This document shows, piece after piece, positions 6,928 to 15,165 of a stretch of 15,165 bases of DNA. A model generated the notes under the pieces. The model was not told the DNA's origin. It did no database searches and saw only the letters and a program-made list of their open reading frames with translations. A program made the translations under genes and the position numbers. The stretch spans positions 1 through 15,165 of the forward strand of contig JANJUT010000040.1 in NCBI GenBank assembly GCA_024710445.1. The letters are read 5' to 3'. Within the stretch, counting starts at the first letter, position 1. The number at the start of each line of letters is the position of its first letter. This stretch comes from Thiobacillus sp. (GTDB taxonomy: Bacteria > Pseudomonadota > Gammaproteobacteria > Burkholderiales > Thiobacillaceae).

Positions 6928-7102
6928 ATTGAGTCGCAATGGTTTGGCAGCAAACCCGTCTCGAGACAAAGGCCGCAAAACCACCTCGAACATGGGTCTC
7001 CACCGGCCAAGCCGGAATACGTTTCCGACGTGAACCCGATCGTTCCCGTCCCCCTTAAATCCAAGGGCTCCTCACTCAACCGGACGCAGGTCCGGTTTTT
7101 TT
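6928..7102 (+). ncRNA. Unidentified structured small RNA with intrinsic terminator
   Basis: No protein gene explains the strong plus-strand terminator at 7078-7102, and the roughly 150 bases before it are rich in local pairing. Visible helices are GGTTTG/CAAACC with a GCAG loop (6941-6956), CGGAA/TTCCG (7013-7027) and CCCTT/AAGGG (7052-7067). Alternative pairings are GGCCG/CGGCC (6971-6975 with 7004-7008) and GAGAC/GTCTC (6963-6967 with 6996-7000). A long-range TTGAGT/ACTCAA helix (6929-6934 with 7074-7079) would close the molecule next to the terminator. I do not recognise the family: it lacks SRP RNA and tmRNA hallmarks and shows no convincing 6S core. A 39-codon ORF lies inside (6939-7058) but has no ribosome binding site. 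The 5' end is inferred from the weak promoter. Confidence 0.45.
7078..7102 (+). terminator. Strong intrinsic terminator (plus strand)
   Basis: AACCGGAC (7078-7085) and GTCCGGTT (7090-7097) form an 8-bp GC-rich stem with a GCAG loop, running into seven T (7096-7102). On the minus strand the hairpin is not followed by T, so it does not serve pyrC, whose stop is only 15 bases away. It must terminate a plus-strand transcript. Confidence 0.88.
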
Positions 7103-7116
7103 ATGCCCTGCCTCAT

Positions 7117-8151
7117 TCAAGCAACGATGCGCCAGCGAACGGCCTCACCTGCACGCAACGGCACCAGCGTGTCCGATCCCAGCGCCAGACTGGCTGGCAC
7201 ATTCCAGCTTTCGCGCCTGAGCGTGATGGTGTCGGCATTGCGCGGCAGCCCGTAAAAATCCGCGCCATGAAAACTGGCGAAGCCTTCGAGCTTGTCCAGC
7301 GCGCCCGCATCGCCAAACACTTCAGCGTACAGTTCGATCGCGGCATGGGCGGAATAGATGCCGGCGCAGCCACAAGAGCTTTCCTTGGCGCCCACCGCAT
7401 GCGGCGCGGAGTCGGTGCCGAGAAAAAACTTGGGGCTGCCGGACGTGGCGGCGGCTACCAGTGCCAGGCGATGCGGCTCGCGCTTCAGAATGGGAAGGCA
7501 ATACAGATGCGGGCGAATGCCGCCACGGAACATGGCGTTGCGGTTGTATAGCAGGTGATGCACGGTAATCGTTGCAGCCACATTGGCTGGTGCAGCCGCC
7601 ACGAACTCGGCCGCCTGGCGTGTGGTGATATGTTCCAGCACGATTTTCAGGCCGGGAAAGTCGCGCAGCAGCCGGGTTAGATGGCGCTCGATAAACACCG
7701 CTTCCCGATCGAACACATCAATATCGGTATCGACCACCTCGCCATGCAGCAGCAAGGGCATTCCAGCTTCTTCCAGCGCCGCAATTGCCGGATAGGCTTT
7801 GGCCAGATCAGTGACACCCGAATCGGAATTGGTGGTGGCGCCTGCCGGGTAATATTTCACCGCATGCACCCAGCCGCTTTCGCGCGCCCGGCGAATTTCC
7901 TCGGGCGGCGTATTGTCGGTGAGATAAAGCGTCATCAATGGCTCGAATGCGGTGCCCGCCGCCGCGGCCAGCAAGCGGTCACGGTAGGCGGCCGCATCGG
8001 CCACGGTCACGACCGGCGGCCTGAGGTTGGGCATCGCGATGGCGCGGCCGAACACGCGTGCGGTGTCGGGCAGCACGCTTTGCATGGCGGCACCATCGCG
8101 AAAATGAATGTGCCAGTCGTCGGGGCGAGTGAGGGTGAGGGTGTCGGTCAT
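7117..8151 (-). CDS. pyrC: Dihydroorotase PyrC
   Basis: This cytoplasmic zinc enzyme interconverts carbamoyl-aspartate and dihydroorotate in de novo pyrimidine synthesis. The 344-residue protein is the short, E. coli-like class II type. The metal and active-site residues fall in order: H14 and H16 (DWHIHFRD), K99 ([16 protein letters not shown], the carboxylated lysine), H136 (LLLHGE), H174 (LEHITT) and D247 (GTDSAPH). These match H16, H18, K102, H139, H177 and D250 of E. coli with a steady offset. The ATG at 8151 overlaps the rsmI stop as ATGA, so the two are a coupled pair. No terminator follows on this strand, so transcripts may run antisense through the small RNA toward rnpB. Confidence 0.97.
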   Translation of the reverse strand: MTDTLTLTRPDDWHIHFRDGAAMQSVLPDTARVFGRAIAMPNLRPPVVTVADAAAYRDRLLAAAAGTAFEPLMTLYLTDNTPPEEIRRARESGWVHAVKYYPAGATTNSDSGVTDLAKAYPAIAALEEAGMPLLLHGEVVDTDIDVFDREAVFIERHLTRLLRDFPGLKIVLEHITTRQAAEFVAAAPANVAATITVHHLLYNRNAMFRGGIRPHLYCLPILKREPHRLALVAAATSGSPKFFLGTDSAPHAVGAKESSCGCAGIYSAHAAIELYAEVFGDAGALDKLEGFASFHGADFYGLPRNADTITLRRESWNVPASLALGSDTLVPLRAGEAVRWRIVA

Positions 8152-9041
8152 GCGTCTTCCTGATCCAGGTTTTCCTGATCCTGCGGCTTGAGAGCCAGGC
8201 TCATTTTATAGAGTTCGGCCTTGCTGCGTCCGGTGATCTTCGATGCGAGTTTGGATGCCAGCGTGGGGGGCAGTTCGCCCAGCAGCACATCCAGCACGCG
8301 CATCGCCTCGGCATCCACTATCGCCGCTTCCGCAGCGGGTGGATGGATGATGACGACGAATTCGCCACGCACATTGTTGGGGTCGGCTGCCAGCCAGGCC
8401 GGTGCATCACGCAGCGGCAGGGTGACGATGGTCTCGAAGCGCTTGGTGAGTTCGCGCGCCAGCGTCACTGCACGCTCACTGTCCAGCACGGCCGCCATGT
8501 CGGCCAGCGTTTCCTCGATGCGGTGTGGCGCCTCATAGAACACCAGCGCACTGGGCAGCACCGCGAGTGCCTGCAACTGCGCCTTGCGGGCACCGGATTT
8601 AGGCGGCAGAAAACCATGGAACAGCCAGGTTCCCGACTCGACCCCGGCGGCCGACAGCGCGGTGGTTACCGCAGAGACACCGGGGATGGGCACCACCCTC
8701 ATCCCTGCCGCACGTACTGCCGCCACCAGCCGCGCCCCGGGATCGGATACTGCCGGGGTGCCTGCATCCGACATGTAGGCCACCGCATCACCCGCGGCGA
8801 TCCAGGCAATCACCTTGTCGGCGGCTTCGCGTTCGTTATGCTCGCGTATCGACACCATCGGCTTGGAGATATTGAAGTGCGTAAGCAACTGTCCGGATAC
8901 ACGGGTGTCTTCCGCGGCCACGCGATCCACGCGCTGCAATATATCGAGTGCCCGCATCGTGATGTCACCGAGGTTGCCGATCGGCGTGGCAACGACATAG
9001 AGCGCGGGAAACAGGGGGGTATGATGCTGACTATCACTCAT
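8148..9041 (-). CDS. rsmI: 16S rRNA (cytidine(1402)-2'-O)-methyltransferase RsmI
   Basis: RsmI methylates the 2'-O of C1402 in 16S rRNA and uses a tetrapyrrole-methylase-type SAM fold. The 297-residue product has [14 protein letters not shown] (15-28), AEDTR (43-47), [12 protein letters not shown] (91-102), PIPGVSA (118-124) and FYEAPHR (168-174), all standard for the family. The ATG at 9041 is the first Met before the conserved core. A GAGG lies only one base upstream of it, so the ribosome binding site is poor or the message nearly leaderless. The gene is divergent from yraN with very little DNA between, and it overlaps pyrC by four bases. Confidence 0.96.
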   Translation of the reverse strand: MSDSQHHTPLFPALYVVATPIGNLGDITMRALDILQRVDRVAAEDTRVSGQLLTHFNISKPMVSIREHNEREAADKVIAWIAAGDAVAYMSDAGTPAVSDPGARLVAAVRAAGMRVVPIPGVSAVTTALSAAGVESGTWLFHGFLPPKSGARKAQLQALAVLPSALVFYEAPHRIEETLADMAAVLDSERAVTLARELTKRFETIVTLPLRDAPAWLAADPNNVRGEFVVIIHPPAAEAAIVDAEAMRVLDVLLGELPPTLASKLASKITGRSKAELYKMSLALKPQDQENLDQEDA

Positions 9042-9058
9042 GCCTCACATTGTCGCAG

Positions 9059-10652
<1,594 letters not shown>

Positions 10653-10701
10653 GAGCAGCCCGCCGCACCACACGGCCAAACCTCCCCCTGATCGACGACT
10701 C

Positions 10702-12165
10702 ATGATCTATCACGACCTGCGCGACTTCATCGCACAACTCGAACAAATGGGCGAGCTCAAACGCATCGCCATCGAAGTCGATCCCAAACTGGAAATGACC
10801 GAGATTGCCGACCGCGTGCTGCGTGCAGGCGGCCCGGCACTGCTGTTCGAAAAGCCGAAAGGGCACACCGTGCCCGTGCTGGCCAATCTGTTCGGTACTG
10901 TTAAACGGGTGGCACTGGGGATGGGTGAGGACGATCCGTCACGGCTGCGCGAAGTCGGGCATTTGCTGGCGTTCCTGAAAGAACCCGAGCCACCCAAAGG
11001 TCTGCGTGACGCCTGGGAAAAATGGCCGGTGATGAAACAGGTGCTCAACATGGCACCGAAGGAAGTACGCAGCGCGCCGTGCCAGGAAATCGTGTGGGAA
11101 GGCGCGGACGTTGATATCTCGCGTCTGCCGGTGCAGCACTGCTGGCCGGGCGACGTGGCACCGCTTGTCACCTGGGGGCTGACCGTCACCAAAGGCCCGC
11201 ACAAGAAACGGCAGAATCTCGGCATTTATCGCCAGCAGGTGATCGCACCGAACAAGCTGATCATGCGCTGGCTGGCGCATCGCGGCGGCGCCCTCGATTT
11301 CCGCGAGCATCAGCTGGCACATCCGGGCGAATCCTTTCCGGTGGCGGTGGCGCTGGGCGCCGACCCGGCGACGATACTCGGCGCGGTCACCCCGGTGCCG
11401 GACTCGCTGTCCGAATACCAGTTCGCCGGACTGTTGCGCGGCGCCAAGACCGAAGTGGTGAAATGCCTCGGCAGCGACCTGCAGGTGCCTTCTTCGGCCG
11501 AGATCGTGCTCGAAGGCGTGATCCACCCGGGTGAAACCGCGCTCGAAGGCCCGTACGGCGACCATACCGGCTACTACAACGAGCAGGATCATTTTCCGGT
11601 GTTCACCATCGAGCGCATGACGATGCGGCGCGACCCGATCTATCACAGCACCTACACCGGCAAGCCACCCGACGAACCGGCCATGCTCGGCGTGGCGCTG
11701 AACGAGGTGTTCGTGCCGCTGCTGCAGAAGCAGTTCCCCGAAATCACCGATTTCTACCTGCCGCCCGAAGGCTGTTCGTACCGCATGGCTGTGGTCAGCA
11801 TGAAAAAGAGCTACCCCGGCCATGCCAAGCGCGTGATGTTCGGCGTGTGGAGTTTTCTGCGGCAGTTCATGTACACCAAGTTCATTCTGGTCACCGACGA
11901 CGACGTCAACGTGCGCGACTGGAAAGAAGTGATCTGGGCGCTGACCACGCGCGTCGACCCGGTACGCGACACGCTGCTGGTGGAAAACACGCCCATCGAT
12001 TATCTCGATTTCGCCAGCCCGGTTTCCGGACTCGGCAGCAAGATGGGCATTGATGCCACCAACAAATGGCCGGGTGAAACCACCCGCGAATGGGGAACCC
12101 CGATCGTAATGGATGAAGCCGTCAAGACGCGCGTCGATGCGCTCTGGAAAGCGCTGAACCTGTAG
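10702..12165 (+). CDS. ubiD: 3-octaprenyl-4-hydroxybenzoate carboxy-lyase UbiD
   Basis: This prenylated-FMN-dependent decarboxylase acts in ubiquinone synthesis and needs the prenyltransferase UbiX, which is not in this window, for its cofactor. The 487-residue protein is collinear with E. coli UbiD over nearly its whole length. Segments include [11 protein letters not shown] (40-50), [10 protein letters not shown] (170-179), HRGGALDF (193-200), [14 protein letters not shown] (226-239), [12 protein letters not shown] (283-294) and [14 protein letters not shown] (436-449). N172, H193 and E238 fit the metal/prFMN ligand pattern by position. The frame opens at 10636, but those 22 residues are proline-rich and unlike the family, and MIYHDLRDF beginning at 10702 matches the usual start. 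No good ribosome binding site is seen. Confidence 0.97.
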   Translation: MIYHDLRDFIAQLEQMGELKRIAIEVDPKLEMTEIADRVLRAGGPALLFEKPKGHTVPVLANLFGTVKRVALGMGEDDPSRLREVGHLLAFLKEPEPPKGLRDAWEKWPVMKQVLNMAPKEVRSAPCQEIVWEGADVDISRLPVQHCWPGDVAPLVTWGLTVTKGPHKKRQNLGIYRQQVIAPNKLIMRWLAHRGGALDFREHQLAHPGESFPVAVALGADPATILGAVTPVPDSLSEYQFAGLLRGAKTEVVKCLGSDLQVPSSAEIVLEGVIHPGETALEGPYGDHTGYYNEQDHFPVFTIERMTMRRDPIYHSTYTGKPPDEPAMLGVALNEVFVPLLQKQFPEITDFYLPPEGCSYRMAVVSMKKSYPGHAKRVMFGVWSFLRQFMYTKFILVTDDDVNVRDWKEVIWALTTRVDPVRDTLLVENTPIDYLDFASPVSGLGSKMGIDATNKWPGETTREWGTPIVMDEAVKTRVDALWKALNL

Positions 12166-12167
12166 GC

Positions 12168-13400
12168 ATGGCAGCCGGGGACATCTTCCTGGGGCGCCAG
12201 CCCATCCTCGATCGCGACCAGCGCATCGTCGCGTATGAACTGCTGTTTCGTTCCGGCGACACGCTCGATGCCTCGGTCACCAACGACATGCAGGCCACGG
12301 CCAACGTCATTCATCATGCATTCAGTGAAATGGGCGTGCAGACCGTATTGGGTTCGCAACTGGGATTCATCAATTTCAGTGCCGACATGTTGCTGTCCGA
12401 CATCGTGGAACTGCTGCCAAGCACCCAGGTGGTGCTGGAACTGCTCGAAACCATTACCGTCAATGACGCCGTCATCGAGCGCTGTCGCGCGCTCAAGCAA
12501 AAGGGCTTCACCCTGGCACTGGACGACTTCATCTACGACGACAGCTACCGCCCGCTGCTCGCCATGGTCGACATCATCAAGGTGGACTTGATGCAGCACC
12601 ACAACGACGAACTCCCTGCGATCGTGAATCAGCTGCGACAGTGGCCGGTGAAACTGCTCGCCGAGAAAGTCGAGAACGCCGAACTAGCCAGCTATTGCCA
12701 CACCCTGGGATTCGAGCTGTTTCAAGGCTACTTTTTTGCCAAGCCCTCGGTGCTCAGTGCCAGGCGCGCCGGTCCAAGCCAGCTGGCGCTCATCCAGTTG
12801 CTGGGCCTGGTCCTGCGCGATGCCGATACCCCGCAGATCGAACTCATCTTCAAGCAGCACCCCAACCTGACCTACAACCTGATGCGGCTGGTCAATTCAG
12901 TGGCATGCGGCGTCAATCGCAACCTGAGTTCGGTTCAGCAGGCGATCATGGTGCTGGGCCGCACACAGTTGCAGCGCTGGCTGCAGTTATTGCTCTTTAC
13001 TCTTCAAGCAGGCGCAGCCTACCCCAGCCCCCTGCTGCTGCTGGCTGCCACACGCGGCAAGGTGATGGAACTGCTGGCAGCGAAGCTGCAACGCAATGCC
13101 GACTATTGCGACGAAGCCTTCATGGTCGGCATCCTGTCACTGATCGACAATATCATCGACAAACCGCTTGCCGACATCGTCAACGAACTCAATCTGGGGA
13201 AGCAGCTTGCCAGGGCGCTGCTCGAGCGGGAAGGCGAACTGGGGGCGCTGCTCCAGCTGGCCGAGAGCGTTGAGCAAGCCGATCTCGCCCATGCACGCAC
13301 GCTGCTGAAATTGGCGCCGCCCCTGTCGCTGGCCGACCTGACTGCAGCCGAAATCGAGGCCATGTCCTGGGCCAACCAGGTTGCCGAAACAGCCGTATAA
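12168..13400 (+). CDS. EAL-HDOD domain signalling protein (YuxH-like)
   Basis: The 410-residue protein has an N-terminal EAL-type domain (about 5-195) and a C-terminal HDOD domain (about 200-400). The EAL signature is changed to ELL (24-26, YELLFR), and the DDFGTGYSS loop to DDFIYDDSY (119-127). Several positions of the c-di-GMP phosphodiesterase set still look present: N69, E91, D119-D120, K138, EKVE (166-169) and QGYFFAKP (186-193). Whether it hydrolyses, only binds or ignores c-di-GMP cannot be told from sequence. HDOD domains lack HD-type catalysis and act as scaffolds in signalling. It begins two bases after the ubiD stop, so the two are probably cotranscribed, although no functional link to ubiquinone synthesis is evident. 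Confidence 0.9.
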   Translation: MAAGDIFLGRQPILDRDQRIVAYELLFRSGDTLDASVTNDMQATANVIHHAFSEMGVQTVLGSQLGFINFSADMLLSDIVELLPSTQVVLELLETITVNDAVIERCRALKQKGFTLALDDFIYDDSYRPLLAMVDIIKVDLMQHHNDELPAIVNQLRQWPVKLLAEKVENAELASYCHTLGFELFQGYFFAKPSVLSARRAGPSQLALIQLLGLVLRDADTPQIELIFKQHPNLTYNLMRLVNSVACGVNRNLSSVQQAIMVLGRTQLQRWLQLLLFTLQAGAAYPSPLLLLAATRGKVMELLAAKLQRNADYCDEAFMVGILSLIDNIIDKPLADIVNELNLGKQLARALLEREGELGALLQLAESVEQADLAHARTLLKLAPPLSLADLTAAEIEAMSWANQVAETAV

Positions 13401-13433
13401 CCCACTCCAAACTGGATACACCCGATCGCAACC

Positions 13434-13994
13434 ATGACCATCACAACCCCGGGCCGGCGCACCTGCCTCTATAACACCGAACAACTCGATGCCATCGTCG
13501 ACGACATGGCCCGTCAGGCTGCCGGGTTGCTGACGGGCCGCACCCAGATAACGATAGTCGGCATTCTGCGGCGTGGCGCGCCCCTGGCCGACAAGCTGCA
13601 TACGCGGCTACAGGCAAGCTACGGCCTCACGAACTGCATGCGGCTTGATCTGCAGATCAAGCGTTACGCAGACGATCTCACACTGCTCCATCCCGAAACC
13701 CACCTGACGGAGAATCCGACGCACGCCACGCTCGACCTTGCAGGCCAAACCGTGCTGGTCGTGGATGACGTGATGTATCGCGGACATTCCATGCTGCGCG
13801 CAGTGGAATATCTGGCAGGCAAACAGCCGGCCGAGATTCGGACGGTGGTGCTGGTGGACCGGGGCGCCACAAAGCTGCCGGTGCGCGCCGACATTACCGG
13901 CGTGCGTCTCGATGTCGCCCCATCGAACATCATCGAATGCAATGTGCCGCCTTACGAAGACAGCTTCAGAATCGACCTGCAGCAGCCTGAATAA
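13434..13994 (+). CDS. pyrR: PyrR-like phosphoribosyltransferase
   Basis: This 186-residue type I phosphoribosyltransferase carries the PRPP-binding segment VLVVDDVMYRGHS (107-119), a GILRRGAPLA loop (43-52) and LVDRGATKLPVRAD (140-153). The last is close to the PyrR signature LVDRGxRELPIRxD. PyrR in Gram-positive bacteria binds pyr mRNA and has uracil phosphoribosyltransferase activity. The role in proteobacteria is less settled, so RNA regulation here is only a possibility. It lies 33 bases after the EAL-HDOD gene with no clear promoter or ribosome binding site between. pyrC is on the other strand about 5 kb away, so it is not in a classical pyr operon. It converges on dacB with 20 bases between stops and no recognisable terminator. 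Confidence 0.83.
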   Translation: MTITTPGRRTCLYNTEQLDAIVDDMARQAAGLLTGRTQITIVGILRRGAPLADKLHTRLQASYGLTNCMRLDLQIKRYADDLTLLHPETHLTENPTHATLDLAGQTVLVVDDVMYRGHSMLRAVEYLAGKQPAEIRTVVLVDRGATKLPVRADITGVRLDVAPSNIIECNVPPYEDSFRIDLQQPE

Positions 13995-14014
13995 AGCAGG
14001 CGTGGCAGAGACGG

Positions 14015-15165
14015 CTAGCGTGCGGAAACCGCCTCCCGGTCCATTCCGGCCTCGCGCCCATAACCGGCATGCACCCATTCCAGCAAGGCCCGCTGGGCCG
14101 CTTCGCTGAGATGGGCATTGGCATGATTCACCAGCATGACAAAGCTGACGCGTTCGCCATTCACGGTAAAGACATAACCTGCGAGCGCACTGACGTCACG
14201 CAGTGTCCCGGTCTTGAGATGAGCATTGCCCGCAAGCGCACTGCCGTTGAAGCGGCGCTTTAACGTGCCATCGACGGCGACGATCGGCAACGCCGATTCA
14301 AATTCGGCAAACAGCGGGCTGCGATAGGCCGAGCGCAGCACATGGGTCAAGGCACTCGCGCTGATGCGCTCGATCCGCGACAGGCCTGACCCGTTTTGCA
14401 GTACCAGTTTACGGGTGGGGACGCCACGCTGCTCCAGACCGTCTTTTATCGCACGCGCACCTTTTTCCAGGGTTGCGGGTGCGCCATATTTTTCCGCGCC
14501 CAGCGTGAGAAACAGGTTGCGCGTCATCAAATTATTGGAATGTTTGTTGAGCCGGGTCAGCGTCTCGGTCAATGGAATCGATGCAAATGCAAGTAACGGC
14601 AAGGCATCAGGTGCCTGGCCCATTATCGTCACGCCGCTGAGCGTGCCGCCGGTTTCCGCCCACAGCCTGCGAAAAATCAAATCAAATGTGGTCGCGGGAT
14701 CAAACAGGTTAAGCGTCAGGATTTGCTCACCACAGCCCCGTGCATAGTTACCACGAATCTCCAGTGCCATGTCTCGCCCATCAGACACCGAAGGCGTGAT
14801 CGCATCTTTCCAGTTGCCGCACCCCGCCGTGTCCTGCAGACGCACCAGCGAGTCGAGCACCACGCCAGGCAAGGCAATATCCGGTGTGATCTGGACATGC
14901 TCGCCCTCCGGCTTCAAGCGCAAGGTGATTGCATTGAAATTGGCCAACAGTGCGCCCGGCACTGCATTGTATTTCGCCAGCGGCTCGCCATCGAAAGCGC
15001 CTGGGTCCATCTCCGGCAAATCGAAATGGCTCAGATCGAGCACCAGGTTGCCGCGAATATGCCGCACCCCGCGCGCGCGCAAATCGCGTTGCAACAACCA
15101 CAAGCGCTCCAGTGTCAGCGTCGGGTCGCCCGTGCCCTTGATGATGAGATCACCGCTCAACACCC
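14015..15165 (-). CDS. dacB: D-alanyl-D-alanine carboxypeptidase/endopeptidase PBP4, 5'-truncated by window edge
   Basis: This periplasmic low-molecular-weight penicillin-binding protein (peptidase family S13) trims or cleaves peptidoglycan stem peptides. About 383 C-terminal residues are visible, and the signal peptide and the SxxK nucleophile motif lie beyond the right edge. Seen here are LSGDLIIKGTGDPTLT next to the edge, typical of the S13 family, the SxN motif SNN in NKHSNNLMTRNLF (near 14539-14531) and the KTG motif in HLKTGTLRDVSALAGYV (14215-14207). The GTG at 15163 is an internal Val codon, not the start. The frame is intact to the TAG at 14017-14015. Confidence 0.94.
   Translation of the reverse strand, partial: VLSGDLIIKGTGDPTLTLERLWLLQRDLRARGVRHIRGNLVLDLSHFDLPEMDPGAFDGEPLAKYNAVPGALLANFNAITLRLKPEGEHVQITPDIALPGVVLDSLVRLQDTAGCGNWKDAITPSVSDGRDMALEIRGNYARGCGEQILTLNLFDPATTFDLIFRRLWAETGGTLSGVTIMGQAPDALPLLAFASIPLTETLTRLNKHSNNLMTRNLFLTLGAEKYGAPATLEKGARAIKDGLEQRGVPTRKLVLQNGSGLSRIERISASALTHVLRSAYRSPLFAEFESALPIVAVDGTLKRRFNGSALAGNAHLKTGTLRDVSALAGYVFTVNGERVSFVMLVNHANAHLSEAAQRALLEWVHAGYGREAGMDREAVSAR

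Noticed and set aside
6794..7003. 69-codon minus-strand ORF across the 5' part of rnpB
   Set aside because: It overlaps conserved RNase P RNA sequence, so the frame is incidental.
6939..7058. 39-codon ORF inside the small RNA (begins MVWQQTRLETKAAK)
   Set aside because: There is no Shine-Dalgarno, no recognisable similarity, and the frame runs through the hairpins of the structured RNA. A short Arg-rich frame is expected by chance in GC-rich DNA. It would be revived by ribosome profiling or conservation.
6928..7102. 6S RNA (ssrS) as the identity of the small RNA
   Set aside because: Length and a closing helix are compatible, but I could not find the long paired arms and central open bubble that define 6S, and 6S genes do not normally end in such a terminator. 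A covariance-model search would settle it.
7078..7116. The 7078-7102 hairpin as a terminator for pyrC
   Set aside because: On the minus strand the stem is preceded by A and followed by GAGTGAGG with no T run, so it should not terminate pyrC.
7030..7551. 173-codon plus-strand ORF starting in the small RNA and running into pyrC
   Set aside because: It reads through an intrinsic terminator and then antisense to pyrC, with no domain.
9050..9058. TTG start for yraN nine bases upstream of the ATG
   Set aside because: There is no ribosome binding site to support it, and the ATG gives the usual N-terminus. It cannot be excluded.
10939..11823. 294-codon open frame on the minus strand opposite ubiD
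   Set aside because: It is an antisense shadow of a strongly conserved gene. The product is His-rich and of low complexity, without family motifs.

Overview
The window looks like a core chromosomal stretch of a GC-rich Betaproteobacterium, possibly Nitrosomonadales-like. This rests on gene order and protein resemblance only, and the genus cannot be fixed. There is no mobile element, CRISPR array, tRNA or 16S/23S rRNA. Nearly all the DNA is coding, and the only non-coding block of real size lies between about 6326 and 7116.

Layout. Bases 1-6325 (minus strand) are the head of the division and cell wall (dcw) cluster, read right to left: mraZ, rsmH, ftsL, ftsI, murE, murF and the first 13 codons of mraY. 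Every junction from mraZ to murF is a 4-base start/stop overlap, and murF-mraY is separated by one base. A good sigma70-type promoter (TTGACC-17-TATAGT) and four 10-bp-spaced TGGK boxes, the expected MraZ operator, lie just upstream of mraZ. Bases 6433-6576 hold an intrinsic terminator, a consensus DnaA box and three copies of a CTTAGGG motif that can pair in alternative ways. RNase P RNA (rnpB, minus strand) follows at about 6577-6871 and appears to lack helices P13 and P14. Bases 6894-7102 on the plus strand look like an unannotated structured small RNA with its own strong terminator. pyrC and rsmI (minus strand, overlapping by 4 bases) come next.

From 9059 to 13994 the genes run on the plus strand: yraN, diaA, a dolP-like BON lipoprotein, ubiD, an EAL-HDOD signalling protein and a PyrR-type phosphoribosyltransferase. 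rsmI|yraN-diaA-dolP is the arrangement known from E. coli, except that lpoA, which sits between rsmI and yraN there, is absent. A 5'-truncated PBP4 gene (dacB, minus strand) converges on pyrR and runs off the right edge.

Functionally the window combines septal peptidoglycan synthesis (ftsL, ftsI, murE, murF, mraY, dacB), its regulator (mraZ), two 16S rRNA methyltransferases (rsmH, rsmI), tRNA 5' maturation (rnpB), pyrimidine metabolism (pyrC, pyrR), ubiquinone synthesis (ubiD), replication-initiation control (diaA) and outer-membrane integrity (dolP). The genes are ordinary. The interesting material is the 800-base non-coding block around rnpB.
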